Source: Ettlia oleoabundans (taxonomy: Eukaryota > Chlorophyta > Chlorophyceae > Chlamydomonadales). Taken from it: 16,653 bases of DNA. This document shows, in pieces, positions 1 through 11,100 of the stretch (position 1 is its first letter; each line of letters begins with the position of its first letter). A program made the translations under genes and the position numbers. The stretch covers positions 1 through 16,653 of the forward strand of contig JAAMXP010005511.1 in assembly GCA_019693395.1 (NCBI GenBank), written 5' to 3'. Under the pieces are notes generated by a model. That model was not told the DNA's origin. It did not search any database and saw only the letters and a list, made by a program, of their open reading frames with translations.

Positions 1-121
1 TTGTGCTCTGCCGTCATTGATTGCATTGGGCAAAGGGTGGCAAACGCACCGCTTCGATTTAATCAGCACCGCCTCTTTGAGCCTGCCGACTTACGCCCTG
101 TGGTCACACTGCCACCCGCAG
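1..121 (+). other. 3' part of an intron of the HECT ligase gene
   Basis: No coding exon is visible here. The stretch ends in a pyrimidine/C-rich run and a CAG acceptor at 119-121. The sequence after 121 enters the HECT domain at the point expected for the family, so these bases are read as the end of an intron of the HECT gene. Confidence 0.6.
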
Positions 122-1215
122 GTATGTGGGGGCCCCGCCCTGTCGCTGTTCACGCCCGCTGAGCTGGAGCTTCTCATCTGCGGCCTGCCCCACCTGGATT
201 TTGAGGCGCTTGAGAAGGTGGCTGGATACGAGGGTGGATACTCCAGGTGCGAGGCAGATGCAACATGGCAGACCTGTTTGCCGTCAGATGGATGGGCTGG
301 GCAAGCGCCGGCAGCAGCTGCCGATGATGAGATCAGTTGGCAATGCAGCACAACAGCATAGTAAAGCGCAGGGTGTCGGGTGCCCAGACAGCGGGTAGCA
401 TATGGTCGGTGGGACACGGCAAGCCAGTGTGGGAGCCAAGGGGATGGTTGACCAAAATCCTGACCCTGACGTGCCCTTCCTTTCATTGTGCATGCTGCAA
501 GGTAGCCGTCTGGTCCTTGCTTTATAGCCACACATTCCCAATCTACTGCCGCTACCGCTGCCATTCCCTGTTGCAGTGATCACCAGGAGATGCGTTGGTT
601 CTGGGAGGTGCTGCACAGCTTCAGCTTGGACCAGAAGCGATCCTTCCTCATATTCACGACAGGAAGCGACAGGTGGGTGCACAGCAGGACCCGTGGCTGC
701 GGGGAATAGGCGGGCACACTGGCATGCAATGCACCACTTCAGATGCACTGAGTCACACTGTCATTGATTGCATACTAGGTTGGCAGTTGCATCCTTGGAG
801 GCAAGCAGCGTTGCGCGTGACACCAGCACACCACTGGGTGATCACTGCTGTGTCAATGGACCGCAGGGCGCCAGTGGGTGGGCTGGGCAGGCTGAAGCTG
901 TTGATTCAAAGGGCTGGGCCAGACTCTGGTGAGCCACCTGTGCCGTCATGTCGCGCTGCTCGCCTCGCCAGGCAGCACTGCATGGCATGGCCCTGCCTCA
1001 GATACTGGCAAGCGCTTGTAGGCGGGCTCCTTGTTATCTGCAACACCAGCCCTATGGGTCCTGATATGCTTGTCGCCGCTGCTGATGCAGACAACCTGCC
1101 CACCAGCCACACCTGCTTCAACTCGTTGCTGCTGCCTGAGTACAACAGCAAGGCGAAGCTGCGAGCCAAGCTGCTCACTGCAGTGGAGAATGCACAGGGC
1201 TTTGGCCTGCAGTGA
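122..1215 (+). CDS. HECT-type E3 ubiquitin ligase, UBE3A/E6AP-like (C-terminal exons only)
   Basis: HECT ligases take ubiquitin from an E2 onto a catalytic cysteine and pass it to a substrate lysine. Four exons join in frame: 122-246, 577-672, 867-928 and 1091-1215 (408 nt, 135 residues plus TGA). They encode the end of the HECT N-lobe and the whole C-lobe. Visible marks are [16 protein letters not shown], then [10 protein letters not shown], then [14 protein letters not shown], then [16 protein letters not shown], and the C-terminal GFGLQ. The catalytic Cys codon is at 1114-1116. The run [15 protein letters not shown] with RAPVGGLG resembles UBE3A/HERC-type HECT domains more than the TRIP12/UPL3 type. 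All introns are GT-AG (330, 194 and 162 nt). The 5' part, including any substrate-binding domains, lies outside the window, so the subfamily is not certain. The gene converges on the small minus-strand gene that ends at 1665. Confidence 0.93.
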
Positions 1216-1664
1216 TTGAGGCTTGTGACAACCACACTGGTCAGCCTCCGAATTTGTGGCGTTTGCCGCATCATACTGGCTGCAGAGGCATAGGTAGCGT
1301 TGCCCTTCTGTTCAGTGTTAGCCGACGTGCTTGAATCTGCATTGCATGCCCTTGACCTGCACTGCTCTTTGGTAGGACCTTATTGCATATCGTGGGCCAT
1401 CTCATGGACCAATCACATTTGATAACAAGCAAGCCTTCAAGTTGTTTTACGCTGCATGCAAGTGTATGTACTGGCACAATTCAAAAAGTAGGTCAGGGCA
1501 GCTGGAGATCAAAATGCTGGTGGGTGCACACAAGTTCAAGAGGGTAGACTTTGCAGGATCAAACAGAGGGAAGGTTAGTACACGTGTCGGCTTCAAAGCA
1601 GCGGGCCGCAGAATGCGGGGCAACGAGGCCGAATCGGTTCGTCCTTAGATAACGCCTTGAACAT
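1216..1664. other. Convergent 3' intergenic region
   Basis: This stretch lies between the stop of the plus-strand HECT gene and the stop of the minus-strand small gene, so it should hold both 3'UTRs. I found no TGTAA on either strand. A TGTAT variant sits at about 1463-1467 on the plus strand. Nothing in it resembles a conserved protein or RNA gene. Confidence 0.5.
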
Positions 1665-1934
1665 TTATTCGGTCGGTTCAGGCTGTGCCACCGGCGCCTG
1701 AGCTGTCGCTGCCGCTGCTGCAGCTGCTATTTCACCGTTTACAACTTGGTGGTGCAGCTGTTTGGCTGCCTCCCTCTCTCGCTGCTGCTGCCGGTATTTC
1801 TTTTCTTTCGCTGCAAGCCTTTCGCGTCGAGCTTGCTCGCGCCGCTCGTCCTCCTGCCGCTTGCGCTGTTGCTCTTCCCTTTTTCTGGTGATGCCAGGGG
1901 AAACAAGAGCATCTATCAGGGGCCCGTGCCCCAT
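1665..1934 (-). CDS. Small charged helical protein, unknown function
   Basis: This is an 89-residue frame from an ATG at 1934-1932 to a TAA at 1667-1665. I do not recognise the family. The N-terminus is MGHGPLIDALVSPG. Residues about 15-55 are almost entirely Arg, Lys, Glu and Gln, as expected of a long single helix or coiled coil. The tail is Ala/Pro/Gln-rich. The ATG was chosen because it is the first one after a good acceptor (CAG at about 1945-1947). A matching donor (AAG/GTACGC) at 2056-2055 would give a 112-nt intron within the 5'UTR, and no ATG occurs in the presumed leader between 2041 and 2280. The gene is tandem with, and downstream of, the nucleoporin gene. Low-complexity composition alone could mislead; antisense or chance origin cannot be excluded. 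Confidence 0.42.
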   Translation of the reverse strand: MGHGPLIDALVSPGITRKREEQQRKRQEDERREQARRERLAAKEKKYRQQQREREAAKQLHHQVVNGEIAAAAAAATAQAPVAQPEPTE

Positions 1935-2639
1935 CTTGAAATGCCTGCAATATGTCGCATGTTGTAGGTGGCTGACCGTCGGTGACGGCTGGTGGCGTCG
2001 GTTGTCCACCGGTACAACGGTGCGGTTGTCTCTCCGTAGGGCGCCTCACCGCGTACCTTGTGTGTTACGTTGCCCTTACAGTGTCGATGACCTGAATCAA
2101 GGGTTTTTAGCTGGCGGGCTGTTTAAGGGGGCGCACGGGCGCGGCTTGTTGTCGGTGCCAGACCTGGCGTTGAACCTCTAGATTGGAAGAATTTCGTGCT
2201 TAGCAGGGTAACTAACGACTGTCGGGGCGGCCTGCGGGGTGCTTCGCAAAATCGGCTTGCCAGCTGGCGGGTGCGTCGCCGCGGCGCGCCGCCGCCTGCC
2301 ACGCCTGCCAGGACAGGCTCCAGCTGAGTGTCGTCCGACTGGTGTTTACAAAGGGTGCGAACCCGTCGCAAAGGCAGTCACGTCTCCAATCACAAGAACA
2401 GTCATGTAACCAAAGGGTAGGACAGCAGGCAGGCACAGACATGCAAGGCCAGGCACCCTTGCTACGCGACCCGCTGCGCCAGGTGGATTGCCGTCATCTG
2501 CAGCGTCTCCGCCGCTGTCTCCTGTGGCATGGCCCGCATTTTTAATGCAAGCTGCACAGAGGAGCACAAAACTGGCTGCAGAGTAAAAAGGATGTCACCC
2601 AATCAAAGGCACAAAACCTGACGAGGCGCATCAGCATGG
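1935..2639 (-). promoter_or_regulatory. Nucleoporin 3'UTR plus leader/promoter of the small gene
   Basis: This is the gap between two tandem minus-strand genes. Its upper part should be the 3'UTR of the Nup98-Nup96 gene, with a TGTAA poly(A) signal at 2350-2346. The lower part should hold the promoter, untranslated leader and a candidate 112-nt leader intron (2056-1945) of the small gene. No convincing TATA box or further coding exon was seen. Confidence 0.4.
2346..2350 (-). terminator. Candidate TGTAA poly(A) signal of the nucleoporin gene
   Basis: The minus strand reads TGTAA here, 290 nt past the stop codon. TGTAA is the known chlorophyte polyadenylation signal. It is a short motif, so this is positional inference. 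Confidence 0.4.
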
Positions 2640-5600
2640 TTAGAGGCAAGCAATAGCACAGCCGGGAGGCACCGTGCCACGCACCGCATCTTGCTCTGGC
2701 AGGGGCAGCAGCGCTCCAACCTCGCTGTCGCTCAGCACCCATTTGCTTAACTCGGCTGCGGCAGGAGCAACCAGCAGAGCACCTTGTCAATGACCTCACG
2801 TGAGTTTGGGCGGGACAGGAACGGTGCATGCATATCAACCAACAAATCTGGGTGCGTGGAGTGTGCATGCGCCAGTGACTGGTGCCTCTTTTATTCCTCA
2901 CACTCACCAGACATGCGCGCATACACTGCCTGCTGCGCCGCGCCGCCTCCCGGCCGCCCATCCAGGCGCCGCTCTCCGCCGCCGCAGCCCGCCTGCTGGG
3001 CACTCGCGAGACCCCAACGCACAGCAGCGTCCTGGAGCATGACCGACAGGCGCGCCGCAGCCTCCATCCTCTCTGTAAAGGTCAGGGCCGGAGCCACCTG
3101 CTCGGCGGCGCGGCTGCTGCGCCCCAATGTCGCATACAGGTCCTTCAAATAAAGGAAGGCTGAGTAGGCTCCGCCGCCTGCCTCCCAGGCCCCTGGGCCG
3201 CCAGCCAAGTTGATCGCCTGAGCCTGAAGCTCCAGCTGCTGCAGCACGGCCGCCAGTCGGTCGGTGTTGCCAGCCAGCATCCAGCGCGGAGCCACCACCT
3301 CACACAGGAAGGAGTGGGCCGCCGACCAGTCGCCTGCAGCCAGCAGCTGGTCCAGACGGCCTGCAGTGCGGGGACACAGGACCAGCAAAGGGGTGTTGAG
3401 GAAAGCATCATTGAAGTTGGCTACTGCGCCTGCAACTCAGGCAGGCTGCAGCACCGGGTGCGCTCACAGTGTGTAACGTAGCTGCACACCCACGCTCCTC
3501 ACGGCGGGCATGGATCGTGCAGGCGCGCTGCTCTGCTCACGACCCGCTCTCCACTCTCCCTTAACCTGGAAGACATCCCAACTCTCACTGCAAGCCTGTG
3601 GCCAAAAAGGCTGCCCATGCAACGGCATCCACTCAGAGCCCTCACACCGCTGCTGGTGTGGTGAAAGCCCGCCACCCCAATCAAGCCAAACAGGCACAGG
3701 CTTGCGCATGACCTATTACCGCCTCACCCGTATCGTCCTGGCAGTACTGCGCCCACAGCGCCTGCGCCTCTGCCAGCCAGGCGGCAGGCAAGCGCAGGCG
3801 GTCCCGAAAGAACTCTAGGGCCTCGTCGTCGTCGCACCACTCGTCGGCATGGGCCAACAGCAGCTCACGCACTACCTGTGGGCAGACAGGCGACCAATAT
3901 GTACTTGCTGTGGATAGTGGCGGTGGCTGAAACCCCAGGCACATCCAACCAAGCTCAGGGGCTAGGCTTGCACCAACAAAAACACTGCCCACTGCACCAA
4001 GCACGATGCCGCTGCTCTGCAGCAGCCAGCCAGACTGCCCTGCCTTCATCAACCCTGCAATTGCCACTGCCACACTGCCACTCACCCTGCTGCGCTCGGC
4101 GTCCTCCGGGATGTGCAGCGCTGCATACACCGCCCAGTGCGACAGCTGCCCAGTGCACTCAAGCTGCGAGATGAAGCTCATGCGGACGGCGGCAGCTGCA
4201 GGGGAGGATGCAGCAGATTGGGAAATAGTTAGCAGGGTCATGTGGCTGCAGCTTGGTAAAGGAGGCAGGGCGGTCTCTTCCTAGCTGGATGCCTGTTGCT
4301 GAGTAGTAGACAAGGATAAAAAAGGGGAAAGGGGGCTTGTGGACAGGGGCAATGGTCAGTGTGTGAAGGGACTGAGGCACGAGCAGGCAGAGGATCAGGA
4401 GCAGTGGCGGCATGTACTGTGCTTGCTTGTGTGCTGTGCCACAGGATGACAACACCTCGTGCTGTGAAGGCTGCAGACAGCACCTCAGGACCATGCCAAG
4501 GCAGGGTGGCAATGGGCGGTGGACAGCAGCATGCCGCAGCCTGGGCGGTGCATTTACCTTGGGGCAGCTGTGCTGCTGCAGGTGGCAGCACACCCAGCGC
4601 CTCCAGCAGGGCCAGCAGATGCCAGCTGAGAGAGTAGTTCAGGGGGTCTGGGGTGAAGCCAGCGGGCCTGCAGGAGGAAAGGAGGGCACAGGAACAGGAT
4701 GAGATAATGAAGGAGATATTGAAGGCTTGGGCAATGTGGGTGGGGCCAGGGCAACAACTTGTGAAATTTCAGTACTCTAGCAAGATGAATGAAGGAACTG
4801 AGAAATCACAAAACTGTGTTGAGCGCTGCCTGCCCGCACCTGAGCAAGCGTGCCAGCAGGGGCTGCAGTACGGCGGCGTTGCCCGCTGAGTCGGGATCAG
4901 AGGCGACCACAGCGTGCAGCCTGAGCAGCTCAAAAGCCACGTCAAACGCGCCGTTTCCGGGACCTGCAGCTGCTTGGCCCGCCGCCTGCTCTACATAAAG
5001 GGGAAGAGGTGGTGGAGCGGCGCCTGCTTCCACGGCTGCTGTGTAGGAGGCAAGTGCATCAGGAACTGCAACAGGGGGCAAGGCAAACAGGCTCGCGTCA
5101 CAAAAGGCATAGCTGGGGGTTGGGAAGGTCGTGGCCTTGGCATGATTGCAAGGAGGACAGCATGCAGAAAGGAGGGTTCCATGACACAAATAATACAACC
5201 CATAAGCACAAATACGATGTGCATATCTCACAACCCATAAGCACGATTATGTTGTACACATTGTTTCTCGACACAGCTATGCCTGGCAATGGCTGTGTCA
5301 CTTGCTCGGTGCCTGCCACTGCCAATGTGTGGGTCACACATCTCACCTGTGGCCGTGGGCTGGCAGCCGTACCAAAGGTGCAGCCCCAGCGCGCGCCGCC
5401 AGTCCAGATGCATAGCGGGGGTGACAGCATCCACCCGCCCAGCAAGAAGCTGATACACGCGGCGCAGCGCAACGCTGATGTGGCGTTCACACCCCGTCTC
5501 CTCCCATACACGCAGCTGATCAGCAAGCTCCGCTTGACTTACAACCTTGGTCCCCGCCTGGGCCAGGAGCGTGGCCAGATGCACGTTGCCCGTTGCGGCA

Positions 5601-8123
5601 GCCAGCGCGGCAGCGGCTGCCAGCTGGTGCCCGCTCAGCAGGGCCAGCAGCTGCGCTGCAATGGCGTCAGTGGGTGCTGCAGGGCCGCCGCTGCCGCCGC
5701 CCTGCCGCAGGGCTGCCTCCACATGGGGGCGGGCCCTGTCTCGCAGCCAGTGACTGCAATGATGCACAGAGACAGCAACGAAAATAGCAGGCATGCTGTC
5801 ATCATGTAACCCAAGCCGGCACAGCAGGTAATGTGCGGCACAATCGCACATGCCCGCCATCAACCGGCCAGTCCCAAGCTATTCTGCCCCATGCTGAGTG
5901 AAGTACATGAAAGCAAGCCAGCAAACAAGCCAGCCAGCCAGCGAGGCAAGGGTGGGCAAGGGCTGCACACCCTTAAATCTGTCACCTTAGCTGCGCACGG
6001 CGCTTGAATGCAGCCAGCCTATCCAAGTGCACGTCATCATCAGAATCCATTGCTGCCGCCCTGCTGCCGCCCGCCCCGCTACTGTGGGCACCGCCGTTGG
6101 CGCCACTACCAGGCTGCTGCTCTCCCTCAATTGCTGTGAAGAGCACATGCAGCAGCTCCCAGGTGGTGGCCTGGTGGTGCAGCACAGCATGCTCAGCACC
6201 CTGCGCCTGCACCCACAAACATTGAGTGGATACAGCGGCAGAGGAGGCAGCAGTCATCAAACAGACTTTCTCACAGGCTACAAGCTGGCGCAGGAGGGCC
6301 ATGCCAGCAGCGTCGGCGGGTCAAGTTAGCAACAACCACACAAGTGCTCAAGCCAGGGCGAACCAGGCAGGCAAGCGGCCACCAGTTCAATGCAAGGGGG
6401 CACCATTCGTAGGGACCACATGCAAATCTACTGCTTCATACCGCCACAGCTGCGCTTCATGCTGCTTCACTGCCTACTACTGCCACCTGCCTCACCTCAA
6501 TCGCTGCCGAGGTGCACAGCTCCACGTACTTGAGTGTCAGCTGCCGCAGCTCCCCCTCACGCTTGCAACGCAGCCGCCAGCGCGGCACGCCGACTGCCAC
6601 CGACTGACCACCCTCGACGCTGCCGCTGCCGGCCTCCACTGCCATCTCTTCATCTCTGCTGCCAGCAGGTGCTGCCTGGCGCTCCTCGGGATCTGTGCTG
6701 CTGTGGGCAATGTGCAGCTCCAGAGCCGCCTCCAAGGTTCTGCGCTGGCGTTTCTGGAAGTCAGAGTCGCCGCCAGCGGGCTGCCCAGGTGGTGCCACCC
6801 TGGCACCCACACACAGCTGTCGCACCACTACATGAGCGGCAGAGGAGGCCCGCCCGCCTGCATGCGCCAGCACGGCGTTGGGAGCCCAGCCGGACCGGAA
6901 GGAAGTGCCAGCAAACAGGCCGGCATCAGGAAGGCAACGCTCCCGCCCCTGCTGCACCGGTGCTGGCGCTGGTGCTGGCACAGGGCACTGCTTGCTGGCG
7001 GCAGCGCTGGTGACAGGCGTTGGCCCTGCGGGCAGAAGCGGCGCCCCAGCCTGCGGCGGCGTGCGTGGCGCCGCCGCCCCGCCTGGCCTGGCAGCTGCGG
7101 GGGCGCGCAGCGGCAGTGCTGGCTGCTTGCGCCACGCGTTGCGGGCTGTTAGCGCCGGCCGGGCTGCTGGCGCAGGAGCGGCCAGAGCTGAGGCCATCGC
7201 GGTGCCTGCCGGCGCTTCGGGTGCTACCTTGCCTCCCTCGCTGGCAAAGATGCGGCGCTGCTTGGCGGGCGGCTGCTGGCTGCCTGCATACAGGCCATCC
7301 CTGCAGCAGCAGGCCAAACATGGGTGAGTTGCAGGGCTCGGACTGGGCGGTTGCGTGGCGGGCATGCCACAGCAATGAGATAATCTGCGGCTGATGAACC
7401 ACCACGTCCGGCACGTGAAGGTGTCATTTCTCAGTACCCGGGCACTGCCACATGCTATATCCTGCAAGACCGTGCCGGCACACCCACCTGATGCGCTGCA
7501 GCTCCTCAGGCTCCATCCCTAGCTGGGCGGGCAGCGACACCGCTAAAACACGGCCACCGCCGCCGTCTGCCCCCTCCCGTGCAACCCCCGCCAGAGTGAC
7601 CTGCTGTCTCTCATCATCCACCCCTCCATCCTCAGCACCCGCTGGGCTGCTGCCACCGCCTCGGCCTGCGGCGCAGCAGCAGGCACACTGAGTGAGAGAC
7701 CAGCCTGGCAGTGACCAGATTCGTATGCGCTTGTGCGGGCATGGAAGTTACAGTCGTCTCAGTAGAAACAACGGAGAGCAATGGCGAGTAAGCTGACAAT
7801 CACATGGAGTGCAGGGTTGATAAAAGGTTGCTTCCAGCAATCGCTACCGGCACGGGCAGGTGCCTTGGGCTCGACATCCGGGACGCGGCAGCCAGCTTAC
7901 TGTCTTGCATGGCCTCCTCCCCGCCCTCCTCCTCCATAGCCGCCGCACCATCTTCCCCCGCTTGCTGCTCCTCTCCATCCGCCGCCCCATCCTCGCCAAC
8001 CTGCTGCTGCTGCTGCTGCTCCGCACCCGGCTGCTGTCGGCTCGCCGCCTTGCCACGCAGGCCGTATGTTGCCAGTTCTTCATCGCTTCCCTCCTCATCC
8101 TCACTATCCAGCAGCCCATACTT
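2640..8123 (-). other. Exons 17 (end) to 27: Nup96 portion of the precursor
   Basis: Exon boundaries after exon 17: 7665-7488, 7300-6496, 6206-5986, 5753-5347, 5065-4840, 4667-4558, 4195-4086, 3875-3728, 3429-2908, 2782-2640. Nup96 is an ACE1-type helical scaffold protein that pairs with Sec13 in the Y-complex (family knowledge). Seen here: an NLS-like KQRR at about residue 1067; the SFRSGW-PN motif at 1187-1195 that marks Nup96 entry; WELLHVLF (about 1338); HWLRDRARP (about 1397); a helical core ending [47 protein letters not shown]; and [10 protein letters not shown]. These follow the order in animal Nup96. The last exon ([16 protein letters not shown] onward) rests on a CAAG acceptor at 2783 and is less sure. 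If the GTGAG acceptor at 2791 is used instead, the protein ends one residue after the junction. Confidence 0.88.
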
Positions 8124-11100
8124 GCTAAAGTGCTCCACCTCAAACCTCCAAGTGCCGCTGGAGGGATCGTAGCTGACAAAGCGAGCCCCCTGCTCCGCAG
8201 TGATCTTCTTCAGCTTGCGAGTGAACCTGCACAACAACAGGGTAAGTGCAAGGCGTGTCAAGCACAAGGGCGAGACCTTTCACAAACACCACAGATGCAG
8301 CCTCAGACAAGGTGCTGGCAAAAGCAGGGGCTGAGCCACAGGTCTCCTGCAGTACCCCAAGCTAACCCCCACAGCACGCACGGGTTGCTTGTTATGCACA
8401 GCATGATTTTGTGTGAAGGGCCAGCTCATCCACCTGTCTATTGCCTCTGGGTCTGTGGTAGGCTTGCCCGTCTCCTTGTCCAGCCTGTGGATGCGCAGCA
8501 TGGTCACCTCTGCCGCCTTGTTCAGCCCACGCCCCACATCGGGCTTGGTGCTCTCGTCCAGGTACACCTGCGGTGCAGGAGGCATGGTGAGGAGTTGGAA
8601 GGGAACAGAACTTGGGTGCAACCAGGGGTGGGGTGGGGTGGGGTGGGGGACCGTGCGGCCAGCGCCAGCTTTCCCTCTGCTTGTTCCCCTGCCTTTGCTG
8701 CAGTAGGTTACCTGGACCGAGCACAAAGCACGCGCCGACTCCAGGGCCACAAATTGGAACACCAAGGGACCGGACCCACCTCTATGCTGCCCTTGCTCAG
8801 CTGCACGATTGCATCCAGGTCCAAGCTCCTCACATCCACAGGCTCCAGCCAGCGCACGTGGCCCACATTGCGTCGTCCCACCACAAAGTTTGACACAAAC
8901 GCAAGCGAGGCGGGGTCCTCTCGCGCCATGGCAGCCAGCTGCAGCAAGAACCACAGGGCACAAGGTCAGGGACTTTGGGAGACGGGCATATAGGCGCAGC
9001 TTGCACAGAAAAGGCTGAAGCAGCTGGGCACAGTTGGTGTCACAGTGCACAGAAGAGGGTCAATACACAGCAGGTTGGCGCATGGCGCATGATACGGCTG
9101 CATTGGCTCCCTTGCAACCTGGCACCAGCCCCAGATGGCCGCCAGCACTATGCTGGCTGTGTGCGCAGCAGGCTGCACCAGGAGCCCACCAGAGCCTTGC
9201 ACACGCACCTGCTGCATTGATGGCTCTGTGTAGTAGTCTGGCTGCTTCAGGCTGGGCAGCAGGCTGGACAGCTGCGCATCAGTCGGCTCAACATCGCCCC
9301 CACAGGGTCCCCCAAACCCATTCCCATTCTCTGCGGTGGCGCATGGGGAGGTGCTGAAGCTATCCAGCAGGTGCGATGTGGCCGGCGCATGGCACTGTTG
9401 TGGATGAAATACATGCAATGATTTACTTGCAAGGCTGAGACAACAACAAGCACCAACTGACTAGGACGGGCATGCATATATGATTCCGCACCTGCCAGCG
9501 CAAAGCCTCCATTCTCAGCATTGCCACTGCCTCCTGCGTCGCCGTCTGCCCGCCGGCCAGGGGTGATGCGCAGTCCAGTGCCAGGGGTGCGCAGCGCTGC
9601 CCTACCACCGGGCGTGCCGCCCACGGCGGGGCTTGCTCTGGTAGTGCCTGCTGCCTCTGTTGAGGGGAGTGGGTCCCGCACAAAGAGGCGGCGGGGGTTC
9701 TCACGCGGCACGAAAATGCCGCCGTTCGGGGTGGTGCTGCCGTTGCGCCCATCTGTACAAAGAGAAGGAAGGGGTTTGGGTGTATGGTGTGTGTGGTGGT
9801 GGTGCAGGTGGTGTTGGTGGGTGGGTGGCGGGGGGGCAACATGGACCGACAATGGAGGCATGGCCTAACTAGCAGGAAGCTGACAGATGGTGGTTGAGGA
9901 AATCACAGCGAATGCTGCGCACACAGATGCTCACCAGCGCCAGGCGTGCCCCCATGCTGTGCGCTGGCGGCTGCCAGGAAGTCGGCGGGCGATTTGCTCA
10001 TGCGCGTGGCGCTCATGCTGCGCCGCGGTCGCATGCGCACGCCGGAGCGGGGTGTGAGCGAGCGGGGGGTGATGAGAGCGGCAGGGCGCGGAGGGCCGCC
10101 TGCCAGCAGGCCCGCGGGGCGTTGTGTGAGGCCAACCTTGTATTCAGGGGCAGGCGACACCTGCGAGGGAAACAGGCACACCAAGGTCAACAAAAGGCAG
10201 GCCGCAGGAAACAATGTCGCAGCAATATCGATGCGGGCTCGCCCCACCATGCTTCGCGGCCAGCCAAAAACGATTGGCCACGCCTGCTGCGATATAGCGT
10301 GTTGGGCGCTATGAATGAGAGACCCTGCTTACCTTTGGTGGCTCTGGCAGCACACCGTAGGGACTAGTGGCCACACCAGGCACCTGCACCGGCTGTGCGG
10401 GTGCCATGGCCCCACCCATCGGCGCTGCCGTGGGCTGTGCAGGCGCAAAGCTGAAGGAGGGGGCCGACTGGCCGGCACCAAACAGGTTTGTGCCAGTCCC
10501 AAAGGCTGCAGCAGCAGGGCAAGCATGCAACGAAATGCAGGTAAAATTGTCGGAACATCAGAGCTGAATGTTGCTGTAGAACTACTGGCAGGGCATGTTT
10601 GCAATGCAGCCATAAAAATGTGTGCTCCTGCATGCGGGTGTACCTGGCGTGGTGCTTGCTCCGAACAAGCTCCCACCGGATGCGCCGAATGCTGGAGTCG
10701 GCGCGGCACCAAAGGCAGGCGTGCTGGCAGCGCCAAAACCAAACCCAGTGGCTGGTTTCTGCATCAGGACAGATGCTCAGTTTGGTTGATGGTTTGTTAG
10801 CAGCATGCACCGGCAAATGGGAGTACATACTCATTGCCCAACGCTTTGCAACTCGCCTGCTGCGTTGCTCCAAACAGCGAGGTGCCGCCGAATGCCGGGG
10901 TGCTGCTGGCTCCAAACAGGCTTGTGCTGGATGCGCCAAAAGCAGGTGCAGAAGTGGCCCCAAAGCCTGGCGTACTGCCAAAGCCAAATGCTGGCGCTGA
11001 TGTTGCGCCAAAGGCAGGTGCGGAGGCTGCACCAAAGCCTGGCGTGCTGCTAGCACCAAAACCAAACCCTGGGGTGCTGGAAGCGCCAAACCCGGGGGCA

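Noticed and set aside
595..1215. Single uninterrupted 206-codon HECT frame
   Set aside because: Parts of this frame cross two introns with clear GT-AG ends. Only the spliced segments match the HECT C-lobe.
5195..5244. 15-bp direct repeat (ACAACCCATAAGCAC) at 5195 and 5230
   Set aside because: It is a short duplication within intron 21 with no other structure; I see no mobile-element ends.
5009..5809. Plus-strand open frame of 266 codons
   Set aside because: It covers antisense of exons 21-22 and an intron; no family-like motifs are seen, while the minus strand reads Nup96.
5911..5945. AGCC-rich run in intron 20
   Set aside because: Simple sequence inside an intron, with no sign of a functional element.
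6226..7152. Plus-strand open frame of 308 codons
   Set aside because: It is a shadow of the long, GC-rich exon 19 of the nucleoporin gene; the minus frame carries the Nup96 SFRSGW motif and fits splice phase.
7860..8993. Plus-strand open frame of 377 codons
   Set aside because: It runs antisense through nucleoporin exons 15-17 and their introns. Its protein is low-complexity, and the minus strand codes the conserved autoproteolytic domain here.
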